DNA of 64,000 nucleotides from Maribacter sp. (GTDB lineage: Bacteria; Bacteroidota; Bacteroidia; Flavobacteriales; Flavobacteriaceae): assembly GCA_011050675.1 (NCBI GenBank), contig DRFI01000011.1:1-64000 (forward strand), written 5' to 3'. The translations under genes were made by a program, and so were the position numbers. Shown here in pieces: positions 7,959 to 16,607 of this stretch (position 1 is the first letter of the stretch; each line of letters starts with the position of its first letter). The notes under the pieces were generated by a model. It ran no database searches, was not told the DNA's origin, and saw only the letters and a program-made list of their open reading frames with translations.

Positions 7959-9092
7959 ATGAATGAAACACTGGTTCAGCTTAGAAAAGAACTACACAAA
8001 CACCCAGAGCTTTCTGGTGATGAACACGCTACAGCCAAACGCATTACGGAATTTGTAAAAGGGTTTAACCCAACAGATATTATTAGTAATGTTGGTGGGG
8101 CAGGAGTGGCAGTGGTCTACGAATATGGTAATGATGGACCAACAGTACTAATTCGTTGCGAGTTAGATGCCTTGCCCATAGTAGAAGAGAATACCTTTAA
8201 GCATCAATCGAAGAATAGCGGAGTATCTCATAAATGTGGACACGATGGGCATATGACTATTGTTGCAGGTTTATCTATTTGGTTAACAAATGCGACATTT
8301 AAAAAGGGTAAAGTAGTATTATTATTTCAACCTGCAGAAGAAACTGGTAAAGGTGCGGTTAAGGTTATTGAAGATACCAAGTTTACAACTCTTAATCCCG
8401 ATTATGTATTTGCCCTTCACAATCTACCTGGGTTTAAAAAACATACTATTAGTGTAAAATCAGGTTATTTTTCGGCTACGGTACAAAGTATAAGCATTAA
8501 ATTAAAGGGAAAAAAAGCACATGCATCTGAGCCGGAAAGCGGGATAAACCCTGCATTGGCGGTAGCGGAATTGATCCAAATACTATCTAGCTTTGTACAA
8601 CCAAACGCACAACGTAAAGACTTTGCCTTAGTGACTCCGATATATATTAACCTAGGGGAGAAGAATTATGGTATTTCAGCTGAAGAAGCAGAACTACATT
8701 ATACCATACGCACATGGAGTGGTGAGTTAATGACGGAGTTAGAAGATAACATAAAGAAAGCGACTAATGATATCGCAGATAAACATTTGCTGGTATTTGA
8801 TATGGAATGGTTCGAGTTTTTTCCTGCATCTAATAATAATGAAGAATGTGTTGCTTTAGTTGAAAAGGTTGCAAAACAACAGAATTTAGAATTGGTTGAG
8901 AATCCGAATTCATTAAAATTCGGAGAAGATTTTGGGTGGTTTTCTCAGCGTTATAAAAGTACAATTTTTGGATTAGGAGCTGGAGAAAATCAACCGGCAT
9001 TGCATCATTCTAATTACGATTTCCCCGATGATTTAATAGATTCTGGCATACGGATGTTTAAAGGTTTAATAGAAGAGATTTTAGGAAAATAG
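7959..9092 (+). CDS. M20 family amidohydrolase (N-acyl amino acid / peptide amidohydrolase)
   Basis: A 377-residue zinc amidohydrolase of the M20D subfamily (HipO/AbgB/ILR1 relatives), which release amino acids from N-acyl or similar conjugates. The opening LRKELHKHPELSG is diagnostic. Metal ligands and catalytic residues visible are Asp70 (ELDALPI), Cys93 and His95 (HKCGHDGHM), Glu127/Glu128 (QPAEETG), His in ALHNLPG (about 154) and His in ALHHSNYDF (about 354). No signal peptide, so cytoplasmic. Length is normal for the family. It follows the PqqB-like gene by 84 bases and precedes a sulfatase by 33 bases, on the same strand. Confidence 0.92.
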   Translation: MNETLVQLRKELHKHPELSGDEHATAKRITEFVKGFNPTDIISNVGGAGVAVVYEYGNDGPTVLIRCELDALPIVEENTFKHQSKNSGVSHKCGHDGHMTIVAGLSIWLTNATFKKGKVVLLFQPAEETGKGAVKVIEDTKFTTLNPDYVFALHNLPGFKKHTISVKSGYFSATVQSISIKLKGKKAHASEPESGINPALAVAELIQILSSFVQPNAQRKDFALVTPIYINLGEKNYGISAEEAELHYTIRTWSGELMTELEDNIKKATNDIADKHLLVFDMEWFEFFPASNNNEECVALVEKVAKQQNLELVENPNSLKFGEDFGWFSQRYKSTIFGLGAGENQPALHHSNYDFPDDLIDSGIRMFKGLIEEILGK

Positions 9093-9125
9093 GTATCTTT
9101 AAAACAACCAACCAATTCACCATAA

Positions 9126-10688
9126 ATGAAAAACCTATTTCTCTTTTTACTTGTTGCTATTCAGCTATATTCTTGTCAAGAAGAAAAAAAACTAAAAGAA
9201 CCCACAGTCCAAAAGCCAAACATCATTTACATTTTAGCAGATGATTTGGGTTATGCCGAAATAGGTGCTTTTGGTCAAGAAAAAATAGAAACTCCCAATA
9301 TTGATGCCTTATCAAAAGAAGGCATGATTTTCACACAGCATTATTCTAGCGCTCCAGTTTGTGCACCCGCCAGATATATGTTTTTGACCGGTAAACATTC
9401 AGGTAATTCATTTATTCGTGGTAATGATGAGTGGAACGATCGTGGCGATGTTTGGGATTATAAAGCGATGGCAAAAGACTCTACATTAGAAGGACAACGT
9501 CCAGTTCCCAAAGAAACTAAAACCATTGCCAATTACTTACAAGAAGAAGGGTATAAGACTGCATTAGTGGGGAAATGGGGGTTAGGGGCTCCGCATACAC
9601 ATTCCATACCCAATGAAATGGGGTTCGATTTTTTCTACGGCTTTAACTGCCAACGACAGGCACATACTTATTATCCATTACATTTATATAAGAATAGAAA
9701 TAGAGTGCATTTGGCTAATGATACCATTGCGCCAAGTTCACCATTTCCAAAAGGTTTAGACCCAAAAGACCCTAACAGTTATAAAAATTATTCATTATCA
9801 AAATATGCGCCCGATTTAATGTTCAAGGAACTTACCGGTTTTGTGGCAGAGCAAAAAGGCAATCCATTTTTCTTGTATTGGGCAACTCCTATTCCGCATG
9901 TAGCGTTACAGGCACCACAGCGCTGGGTGGACTATTATATTGAAAAATTCGGTGCAGAAGAACCTTATTTATCGGGTAATGGAAATGGTTATTTTTCACA
10001 TCGAACACCACATGCGGCATATGCGGCTATGGTATCTTATTTTGATGAAAATGTGGGTAAGTTAGTACAGCAGTTAAAAGATGAAGGGATTTATGACAAT
10101 ACCTTGATTGTATTTACATCAGATAACGGACCAAGTTATGCCGGTGGTGCAGATCCAGCTTTTTTTGACAGTGCACAACCGTTTGATGGAGGGTATGGTA
10201 GAGGAAAAGGATTTGTATATGAAGGCGGAATTAGGGTTCCTACTTTTTTTACCTGGGCAGGTAAAATTAAACCTGCAACAACGAGCAATCATGCATCTGC
10301 ACATTATGATATGTTGGCGACTTTTGCTGATATCTTAGATTTTGAGAAACCAACAGATACAGATGGTATTAGCTTTTTACCCACTTTGTTAGGTGAAGAA
10401 AATCAATTAGAACACGAGTTTATGTACTGGGAATTTCCAGAATATGGTGGTCAAGTCGCCATTAGAATTGGTGACTGGAAAGTTATTCGTCAGCATTTAA
10501 AAGATGAGGAGAATCCAACCTTAGAGCTGTATAATTTAATGGATGATCCAACTGAAACTAACAATATTGCAGCGAAACATCCTGAAATCTTAAAGAAGGC
10601 AGCTAAAATATTTGAAAGAGAACATACAGAACCTGAGACAGAGCTATTCAAAATTCCACTCTTAGAAAATGGATTATTAAGTAATTAA
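9126..10688 (+). CDS. Sulfatase (arylsulfatase-type, S1 family) lipoprotein
   Basis: A 520-residue type I sulfatase that hydrolyses sulfate esters, in marine Bacteroidetes usually from algal polysaccharides. A lipoprotein signal ends at Cys17 (LYSC). The metal aspartates are in YILADDLGYAE (Asp39, Asp40). The formylglycine motif is CAPAR (Cys79 to Arg83), followed by LTGKHSG; the cysteine form is the substrate of FGE-type maturases. The second metal site is in TSDNGPSYAG (about residues 331-340). The next gene, 78 bases downstream, encodes an FGE-type protein, so enzyme and maturase are probably co-expressed. No carbohydrate-uptake (SusCD) pair lies nearby, so the polysaccharide target cannot be inferred. 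Confidence 0.93.
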   Translation: MKNLFLFLLVAIQLYSCQEEKKLKEPTVQKPNIIYILADDLGYAEIGAFGQEKIETPNIDALSKEGMIFTQHYSSAPVCAPARYMFLTGKHSGNSFIRGNDEWNDRGDVWDYKAMAKDSTLEGQRPVPKETKTIANYLQEEGYKTALVGKWGLGAPHTHSIPNEMGFDFFYGFNCQRQAHTYYPLHLYKNRNRVHLANDTIAPSSPFPKGLDPKDPNSYKNYSLSKYAPDLMFKELTGFVAEQKGNPFFLYWATPIPHVALQAPQRWVDYYIEKFGAEEPYLSGNGNGYFSHRTPHAAYAAMVSYFDENVGKLVQQLKDEGIYDNTLIVFTSDNGPSYAGGADPAFFDSAQPFDGGYGRGKGFVYEGGIRVPTFFTWAGKIKPATTSNHASAHYDMLATFADILDFEKPTDTDGISFLPTLLGEENQLEHEFMYWEFPEYGGQVAIRIGDWKVIRQHLKDEENPTLELYNLMDDPTETNNIAAKHPEILKKAAKIFEREHTEPETELFKIPLLENGLLSN

Positions 10689-10766
10689 TAATTTTTAAAA
10701 ATCAATTCTTACGTTAAAATTTCAGCATTCTTGTAGAATTTAAAGCGGAGAAAGTATATTTAGGCT

Positions 10767-11903
10767 ATGAATAAAAGTATACAATATTTAGGTTTTATCA
10801 TCTTACTATTAGGGATGGTCAATTGTAAGTCAGAATCTAAAGAGAATAAAAATTTAAAAGCGGTCAATGAAAAGGAGGCAGCTGTTAAAGAAGTAGTTAA
10901 TCATACACTATTAGTTGAAAAACCAGAAGAAGTTATCACTCCAGCAGGCATGGTTTGGGTATCTGGTGCAATTTTTAAGCAGGGAGCGGTAAGTAATGAT
11001 AAAGTAGCAATGCAACATGAAAAGCCAGCAATAGATGTAATGGTCGATGGTTTTTTTATGGATGCGACAGAAGTTACTAATGCCCAATTTGCAGAATTTA
11101 TAAAAGCTACAGGGTATGTAACCGTTGCTGAAAAAGGAATAGACTGGGAGGAATTAAAAAAGCAAGTACCAGTAGGTACCGAAAAACCAAATGATTCTAT
11201 TTTACAACCCGGTTCACTAACATTTAAAAAATCTAAATCGACAGTGGCTAATTTATATGATTTTTCACAATGGTGGAACTGGACCATTGGAGCCGATTGG
11301 CAACACCCTAACGGACCTGAAAGTACTATTAAAGGCAAAGAGAATTATCCAGTAGTACAAGTTGCTTATGATGATGCATTAGCTTACTGTGAATGGGCGA
11401 ACAGGCGATTGCCAACCGAGGCAGAATGGGAACTGGCGTCAAGAGCAGGTTCTTATGGTACTGTGTATAACTGGGGTAATGATGAGTCTGTTTTAAAAGA
11501 AAAAGCAAATACTTGGGAAGGGGAGTTTCCTGTAGAGAATACTAAAGCCGATGGATTTGAGCTACGGGCTCCTGTAAAATCATATCCGCCAAATGCATAT
11601 GGGTTGTATGATATGGCAGGTAATGTTTGGGAGTGGACAAGTGATTGGTATAACACCAATTACTATAAAGAAATGAGTGAAGGTGAAAATATATTGGTAA
11701 ACCCTACAGGTGCAGAAAGTCCTTTTACGCCAAACAATCAGTTAGCAAAAGAAAGAGTAATTAAAGGAGGTTCTTTTTTGTGTAGCGAATCTTATTGCGC
11801 TAGTTACCGCGTGTCTGCTCGTATGGGTTCTAGTATGGATTCTTCGTTAGAGCATACAGGTTTTAGAACGGTTGCTACAGTTAGTATGTTAGAAGAAAAG
11901 TAA
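10767..11903 (+). CDS. Formylglycine-generating enzyme (SUMF1/FGE family) lipoprotein
   Basis: A 378-residue protein with a lipoprotein signal (lipidated Cys20, GMVNC). The FGE-sulfatase domain covers about residues 55-372: MVWVSGAIFKQG, FFMDATEVTNAQFAEFI, RRLPTEAEWELASRAG, GLYDMAGNVWEWTSDWY and GFRTVA. Unlike many catalytically silent relatives, it keeps both redox cysteines, Cys339 and Cys344 (FLCSESYCASYR), matching Cys336/Cys341 of human SUMF1. True FGEs use these with copper and oxygen to convert the sulfatase cysteine to formylglycine. The position right after a Cys-type sulfatase supports that role. Predicted location is outside the cytoplasm, which is notable for a maturase. Confidence 0.9.
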   Translation: MNKSIQYLGFIILLLGMVNCKSESKENKNLKAVNEKEAAVKEVVNHTLLVEKPEEVITPAGMVWVSGAIFKQGAVSNDKVAMQHEKPAIDVMVDGFFMDATEVTNAQFAEFIKATGYVTVAEKGIDWEELKKQVPVGTEKPNDSILQPGSLTFKKSKSTVANLYDFSQWWNWTIGADWQHPNGPESTIKGKENYPVVQVAYDDALAYCEWANRRLPTEAEWELASRAGSYGTVYNWGNDESVLKEKANTWEGEFPVENTKADGFELRAPVKSYPPNAYGLYDMAGNVWEWTSDWYNTNYYKEMSEGENILVNPTGAESPFTPNNQLAKERVIKGGSFLCSESYCASYRVSARMGSSMDSSLEHTGFRTVATVSMLEEK

Positions 11904-11914
11904 AAACAGATAAC

Positions 11915-12610
11915 TTAATCCATACAATTTAAAAGGCGGTCCAATTCGAATATTTTGGCACGGCTTATGGGTATTTTTTTGTTTTTAATTTCTATGAATT
12001 CATGGTTGTAGCGTTCAACCATTTTCAAATTAGCAATGTAAGATTTGTGTATTCTTATAAATTTTTCTGAACCAAGCCTTTCGTTAAAGGCATTCATAGT
12101 TGATAATATGATATAATTACGCTCATCGGTTACTACTTTTACATAGTCACCTAAAGCTTCAACATATAGGATATTATTTACATTAAGCTCAACTTGTTTA
12201 AGATTGTGCTTTACCACTAATTTACTTTCAGGTTTTTTCTGCTTTGCAATTTTCACCTTGTCTATTGCTTTTTTAATAGCAGCATCAAATCTAGCAGTAT
12301 TAAAGGGTTTTAACAGGAAATCTGTTACGTTAAAATTAAAAGCCTCAAGAGCATACTTCTGGTTCTGACTAGTAATAATTACTTGTGGTTGAATTTCTAA
12401 TCCATCTAAAAATTCAAACCCATTCATAACAGGCATCTCAATATCAAGGAATAATAAATCTATCTTAGAGGCATTTATTTCTTTTAAACTTTCGGTACTA
12501 GCACTAGCGGAAAGTACAAGCTTTAAGTTTTTATTTTGCTCAATAATTTGCTCAAGAATTTTCCTCTGAATATTGGAATCTTCTATGATAGCGCATTTAA
12601 AGGTCTTCAT
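11915..12610 (-). CDS. LytTR-family response regulator
   Basis: A 231-residue two-domain regulator of the LytR/AlgR type. Residues 1-120 are a receiver domain with phosphoacceptor Asp56 (LLFLDIEMPVMNGFEF), acidic pocket residues near the N-terminus (IIEDSN) and a conserved LLKPF lysine. Residues about 135-230 are the LytTR DNA-binding domain (VEALGDYVKVVT, FIRIHKSYIANL). Members are usually phosphorylated by a membrane histidine kinase of the LytS/YehU type; no such partner is adjacent, so it is an orphan here. The gene converges with the FGE gene, with only 11 bases between the stops. Confidence 0.92.
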   Translation of the reverse strand: MKTFKCAIIEDSNIQRKILEQIIEQNKNLKLVLSASASTESLKEINASKIDLLFLDIEMPVMNGFEFLDGLEIQPQVIITSQNQKYALEAFNFNVTDFLLKPFNTARFDAAIKKAIDKVKIAKQKKPESKLVVKHNLKQVELNVNNILYVEALGDYVKVVTDERNYIILSTMNAFNERLGSEKFIRIHKSYIANLKMVERYNHEFIEIKNKKIPISRAKIFELDRLLNCMD

Positions 12611-12767
12611 TCAATATTGATATAAGTTCTAATATACATACGTAAAGAATGGGGGAAAGTTCATTTTTCTCAATTTAATAATCATCTTAAAGATCGAAAA
12701 ACAGGGGGAAATTAATAAATACTTATCTTCATTACTAATTATCATATAAAAACTTTTGATAACTATA

Positions 12768-12799
12768 TTGTAAGTTTTTCAATCAAAAACCTACTTTTG
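12768..12799 (+). promoter_or_regulatory. Bacteroidetes-type promoter of trxB
   Basis: A TTG at 12768-12770 and a TACTTTTG box at 12792-12799 are separated by 21 bases, matching the Bacteroidetes primary-sigma pattern (TTG, about 19-21 bases, TAnnTTTG). The trxB start codon lies 33 bases downstream of the -7 box, giving a normal short leader. Confidence 0.6.
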
Positions 12800-12831
12800 T
12801 TATAGAGAATCAAATAGAACCACTAGATATT

Positions 12832-13815
12832 ATGTCTGATAAAATAGAACGTGTAAAAACATTAATTATAGGATCTGGCCCTGCAGGGTATACAGCAGCT
12901 ATTTATGCTGCCCGTGCAGATTTAAAGCCTGTTATGTATACAGGTATGGAGCCAGGAGGTCAATTGACAACCACAACAGAAGTAGATAATTTTCCAGGAT
13001 ACCCAGAGGGTATCGATGGACCTACAATGATGGTGCAATTACAACAACAAGCAGAACGTTTTGGTACCGAAGTTAGAATAGGTATGATTACTTCAGTTGA
13101 ATTTTCAAAGGAAAAAGGTGGTATACATAAAGTTACTGCTGATGGTGAGAAGCAAATTGAAGCTGAAACAATAATTATTTCTACAGGTGCAACTGCTAAA
13201 TATTTAAACATCCCTAGTGAACAGCGTTTGCGTGGAGGTGGTGTTTCTGCATGTGCCGTGTGTGATGGTTTTTTCTATAAAGGTCAAGATGTAGCCATTG
13301 TTGGGGCAGGTGATACTGCTGCTGAGGAAGCATCTTACTTGGCAAATATTTGTAATAAAGTAACTATGTTGGTGCGTAAAGACGAAATGAGAGCGTCTAA
13401 AGCAATGCAACACAGGGTACATAGTATTAAAAATATTGAGGTACGTTATAATACCGAGGTAGACGAAGTTCTTGGAGAACAAGTTGTTGAAGGCTTACGT
13501 ATGAAAAATAACCAAACTGGCGAAAAAGAAGAAATCGCTATTACTGGTATATTTATCGCTATTGGCCATAAACCGAATACCGATATATTTAAAGGTCAAT
13601 TAGATATGGATGAAACGGGTTACCTAATTACAAAAGGTAAGTCTACCAAAACTAATTTACCAGGTGTATTCGCTAGTGGAGATGCTCAAGATAAAGAGTA
13701 TAGACAAGCGGTTACAGCTGCAGGATCTGGTTGTATGGCTGCATTAGATGCAGAACGTTACCTAGCATCTGTTGGTTCTGTTGAAGAAGCAGTTGCAGAC
13801 CAATACAAATTGTAA
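12832..13815 (+). CDS. trxB: Thioredoxin-disulfide reductase
   Basis: A 327-residue low-molecular-weight thioredoxin reductase: NADPH plus FAD enzyme reducing thioredoxin in the cytoplasm. The FAD-binding GSGPAGYTAAIYAARA is at residues 14-29, the redox-active CAVC at 141-144, the NADPH-binding GAGDTAAEEA follows at about 156-165, and the C-terminal ASGDAQD FAD motif is at about 282-288. Length and motif order are normal. It has its own promoter (TTG/TACTTTTG) and a strong terminator 21 bases after the stop, so it is monocistronic. Confidence 0.97.
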   Translation: MSDKIERVKTLIIGSGPAGYTAAIYAARADLKPVMYTGMEPGGQLTTTTEVDNFPGYPEGIDGPTMMVQLQQQAERFGTEVRIGMITSVEFSKEKGGIHKVTADGEKQIEAETIIISTGATAKYLNIPSEQRLRGGGVSACAVCDGFFYKGQDVAIVGAGDTAAEEASYLANICNKVTMLVRKDEMRASKAMQHRVHSIKNIEVRYNTEVDEVLGEQVVEGLRMKNNQTGEKEEIAITGIFIAIGHKPNTDIFKGQLDMDETGYLITKGKSTKTNLPGVFASGDAQDKEYRQAVTAAGSGCMAALDAERYLASVGSVEEAVADQYKL

Positions 13816-13836
13816 TAAATAAGTTTTATAGTACAA

Positions 13837-13869
13837 AAGAGCCCATTCATTAGAATGGGCTCTTTTTTT
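13837..13869. terminator. Bidirectional intrinsic terminator after trxB
   Basis: A perfect 12-bp stem (AAGAGCCCATTC at 13837-13848, GAATGGGCTCTT at 13853-13864) with an ATTA loop is followed by a T run; the A run before the stem serves the convergent gene at 13885. Confidence 0.93.
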
Positions 13870-13884
13870 GTTGAATTAATTGGG

Positions 13885-14331
13885 CTAATCTATTCTAACA
13901 TAGTTTTCAGAAAAAGTTCTATTTCCTTCTTCATCTAAACTTATTTGACTGAATCTGTCATCGTTGAGTTGTAGTTCAAAAGTGAATATTCGCATGGTAT
14001 CCATAGCCATAATCATTTCGTTATCACCATATTCAAGTGTTTCCATCAGCCTGTCATCGGTAATTTTATAAGTGCCATAGCCAAATCTTCCAATTTTATC
14101 TACAGGTACATAACGGCTCCACATAATTTTACCATTATAGTACATTTTAACCTGTCTATACCCATCAGTCGTAGGTACAGTGTCAATTACCTGTTGACCG
14201 TCATAATTATAAAAGCTTTCCAGTTCCCATGTACCTTGAATGGTATGCATGTAATTTTCGTTAAAGGAATTAGTTGAGGCTGCGGAAACCAATAATAGCA
14301 TCAACAATACCAATCCTATAATTTTTTTCAT
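13885..14331 (-). CDS. Exported lipocalin-like hypothetical protein
   Basis: A 148-residue protein with a signal peptide (MKKIIGLVLLMLLLVSAAS) and a short beta-rich domain starting IQGTWELESF, the usual opening of small lipocalin-like or DUF4488-like domains in Bacteroidetes. The remaining strands (KMYYNGKIMWSRYV, FGYGTYKITDDRL) fit an eight-stranded barrel that could bind a small hydrophobic ligand, but no function is known. There is no lipobox cysteine, so it is probably a soluble periplasmic protein. Convergent with trxB and sharing its terminator. Confidence 0.7.
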   Translation of the reverse strand: MKKIIGLVLLMLLLVSAASTNSFNENYMHTIQGTWELESFYNYDGQQVIDTVPTTDGYRQVKMYYNGKIMWSRYVPVDKIGRFGYGTYKITDDRLMETLEYGDNEMIMAMDTMRIFTFELQLNDDRFSQISLDEEGNRTFSENYVRID

Positions 14332-14472
14332 AGTGGTAAGGTGTTTAGTTAATAAAGAGTTGAATGTGTACTAAAAAGATACGCATTATAAATTAGAATT
14401 TAACAAAAATTCAATGCTATAATTACGAATAACATAATGAATGTGAACTTACTACATTATCAATTCTTCATT

Positions 14473-15504
14473 TTAGAAGAAAGTATTTAGAATATTACAA
14501 ATCTTTAAAATGTCTTTATTTGTATGAGAAGCACTTATAACTATACGACTCATTAAAGGGTCATTTTTGGTAGGGTACCTGAAATTGGTAACAATGATTC
14601 CATTTTCTTCAAGGTAATTGGCAAGTGGTTCGTTTTGAAAATTAAAGGTCGGGTGACCTTCAACATGAACAAAATGAGAGGTGCTTTTTAATTTAGATAG
14701 AAACAATGTAGTGTTTTCGAATAGCTGGGTTCTTTTGGTTTCAAAAAGTTGACTGGCGTTTTTTAATGTAGCTAATGATGCAGGCGTTGCGGGGCTTGCA
14801 CCACCAAAAAACTGTGTTTCCTTTAAAAGGTCAATAATCTTTAGAGTACTAAATATAGCTCCAGCTTGTACAGCAAAACCTTTGCCTAACGAGCATGAAA
14901 CTAAAAGTTCTTTTGGTTGTAAGGTTTGTAAGAATTTAAAGCTGCCACCACCGTTTTTGCCAGTTATACCAATACCGTGAGAATCATCTACTACCAAAAT
15001 AATATCTTGTAACGGCAGCTTGTTTAGAAATTTATAATCAGGATAATTATCACCATGAAAATCAATACTATCTAAAAAGAGAACAGGTGTCTTGTTAGAA
15101 CTATTGTTTATGGCTTTAGTTAGTTCATCCCAATTGAGATACAAATCTTGTTGACCGCTATATAATGCAGAATGGGTATTTAGGGCGTAAAATGACTGGT
15201 ACTCATCATCTCTGAAAAAAGCGCAAACTAATTGACCGGCTAGATAACCTGATGACATGGTAATACAAGCTTCACTACCAACCATTTTTGATAAATACGC
15301 ATCTATTTCATCAAATACAGAAATTTTAATATTTGATTTACGGGATGCGCCATAGGCCGTGCCATATTTTTTAATATTATTGATGAATAGCGATTGAAAT
15401 TCAGGATCAGTTTGAAGCCCTAAATACGATGTACCACCAAAATATAGATAGTTTATACCTTCTATGGTAATCGACCTACCAGGAAATTCATCAATAGTAA
15501 ACAT
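14473..15504 (-). CDS. Alpha-oxoamine synthase-like PLP enzyme (AONS/KBL fold)
   Basis: A 343-residue fold-type-I PLP enzyme resembling 8-amino-7-oxononanoate synthase and 2-amino-3-ketobutyrate CoA ligase. Seen residues match: YLGL opening, GTAYGASRKSN at 48-58, His112 (NTHSAL) stacking on PLP, Asp173 and His176 (VVDDSHGIG), and the PLP lysine 208 (SLGKGFAVQAG). It is shorter than typical AONS (about 385 residues). The start codon overlaps the stop of the upstream dipeptide epimerase gene, so the two are translationally coupled. No other biotin genes are nearby; a role linked to alanine or murein-peptide metabolism is inference from the partner. Confidence 0.8.
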   Translation of the reverse strand: MFTIDEFPGRSITIEGINYLYFGGTSYLGLQTDPEFQSLFINNIKKYGTAYGASRKSNIKISVFDEIDAYLSKMVGSEACITMSSGYLAGQLVCAFFRDDEYQSFYALNTHSALYSGQQDLYLNWDELTKAINNSSNKTPVLFLDSIDFHGDNYPDYKFLNKLPLQDIILVVDDSHGIGITGKNGGGSFKFLQTLQPKELLVSCSLGKGFAVQAGAIFSTLKIIDLLKETQFFGGASPATPASLATLKNASQLFETKRTQLFENTTLFLSKLKSTSHFVHVEGHPTFNFQNEPLANYLEENGIIVTNFRYPTKNDPLMSRIVISASHTNKDILKICNILNTFF

Positions 15505-16517
15505 TACCCTAAAAGTTCAACACCAGTACCGGCTAGTTTAGGGAAAATAACTTTCCCGTCAGGTTCAATATGAACTCCCGTTGCAATATCACTTTTTAAC
15601 AACAAAGCACCATCCATATCCACATAATCTAATTGCGGTATTAATTGTGCAATAGCAGAAATACCTACTGTAGATTCTGTCATACAACCAACCATAACGC
15701 TAAGACCTAATTCTTTTCCTTTTTTAATCATACGTAAGGCTGGGGTGAGTCCGCCACATTTGGTCAACTTAATATTGATACCGCTAAAATGCAGTGCACA
15801 TTTTTCTACATCACTTTCTACAATACAGCTTTCATCTGCAATAACAGGTAAAATACTATGGTGCATGACTTCTTCCATACCAGACCAATCATCTGCTTTT
15901 AGGGGTTGCTCCAAAAATTCAACTCCTAATTCTTTTAAAAGCGGTGCGTTGTGTATCGTTTCTGTTGCAGTCCATGCGCAATTGGCATCTATTCTAAAAA
16001 TGGCATCGGTATGCTTTCTTAATTCGCGAACAATAGCAACATCATCACTAGTACCTAATTTAATTTTATAGATAGGCCATGGCATTTCTTGCATTTTAGC
16101 CAACATTACATCTATAGAAGCAATACCTATGGTGTAATTAGTTGTAGGGTAGTTTTCAATACTAGTTCCCCAAATTTTATATAAAGGTTTACCTAATAAC
16201 TTTCCGTATAGATCATGTGCGGCTAAATCTAAAGCACAAATAGCAAAATTAGATAAGCCTTTGTTTACCAAAAAGGCATGAAAAATTTCGGGTTTGGTAA
16301 AATCAAATCGTTCAATCTCAGAAGAAATGGCGTTAATTTCATCCATCATGGTCTGGGTAGTGATTTTATAATACGGATTTGATGTTGCTTCACCATACCC
16401 CGTTTCACCGTTTAGGGTTAATGATGCAATCATAGTATCCTGAAAATCATGAGATTCTCTTGAAATACTAAATGTGTGTTTTAGTGGTAAAGTGTATTTT
16501 TTTAAGTGTACTTGCAT
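15504..16517 (-). CDS. L-Ala-D/L-Glu (dipeptide) epimerase, enolase superfamily
   Basis: A 337-residue member of the muconate-lactonising subgroup of the enolase superfamily. Catalytic pattern: KIKLG (Lys151, Lys153), metal ligands Asp177 (RIDANCAW), Glu203 (FLEQPL) and Asp228 (IADES), and the second base in KLTKCGG (Lys250/Lys253). This matches dipeptide epimerases such as YcjG/YkfB, which convert L-Ala-D-Glu from murein turnover to L-Ala-L-Glu; related enzymes act on other dipeptides, so the substrate is not certain. Cytoplasmic. First gene of a two-gene unit with the PLP enzyme downstream, overlapping by one base. Confidence 0.9.
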   Translation of the reverse strand: MQVHLKKYTLPLKHTFSISRESHDFQDTMIASLTLNGETGYGEATSNPYYKITTQTMMDEINAISSEIERFDFTKPEIFHAFLVNKGLSNFAICALDLAAHDLYGKLLGKPLYKIWGTSIENYPTTNYTIGIASIDVMLAKMQEMPWPIYKIKLGTSDDVAIVRELRKHTDAIFRIDANCAWTATETIHNAPLLKELGVEFLEQPLKADDWSGMEEVMHHSILPVIADESCIVESDVEKCALHFSGINIKLTKCGGLTPALRMIKKGKELGLSVMVGCMTESTVGISAIAQLIPQLDYVDMDGALLLKSDIATGVHIEPDGKVIFPKLAGTGVELLG

Positions 16518-16555
16518 ACCACTAATATACAGATTAGGGATAGACTACAAAATGA

Positions 16556-16581
16556 AAACCCACTGATATTTCAGTGGGTTT
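16556..16581 (-). terminator. Terminator of the DUF4870-PadR-PspC-DUF2807 gene group
   Basis: A perfect 11-bp stem (16556-16566 with 16571-16581, loop TATT) lies 27 bases after the DUF2807 stop. On the minus strand it is followed by TTTTCATTTT, acceptable as a T-rich tail. Confidence 0.75.
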
Positions 16582-16607
16582 AAATGTTGAATTGATGATT
16601 GAATATT

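Noticed and set aside
10901..11338. 145-codon minus-strand frame inside the FGE gene
   Set aside because: Shadow of the well supported FGE reading frame, which carries conserved catalytic motifs.
14473..15504. Assigning bioF to the PLP enzyme
   Set aside because: No biotin genes nearby, protein shorter than BioF, and coupled to a dipeptide epimerase; oxoamine synthase-like is the safer name.
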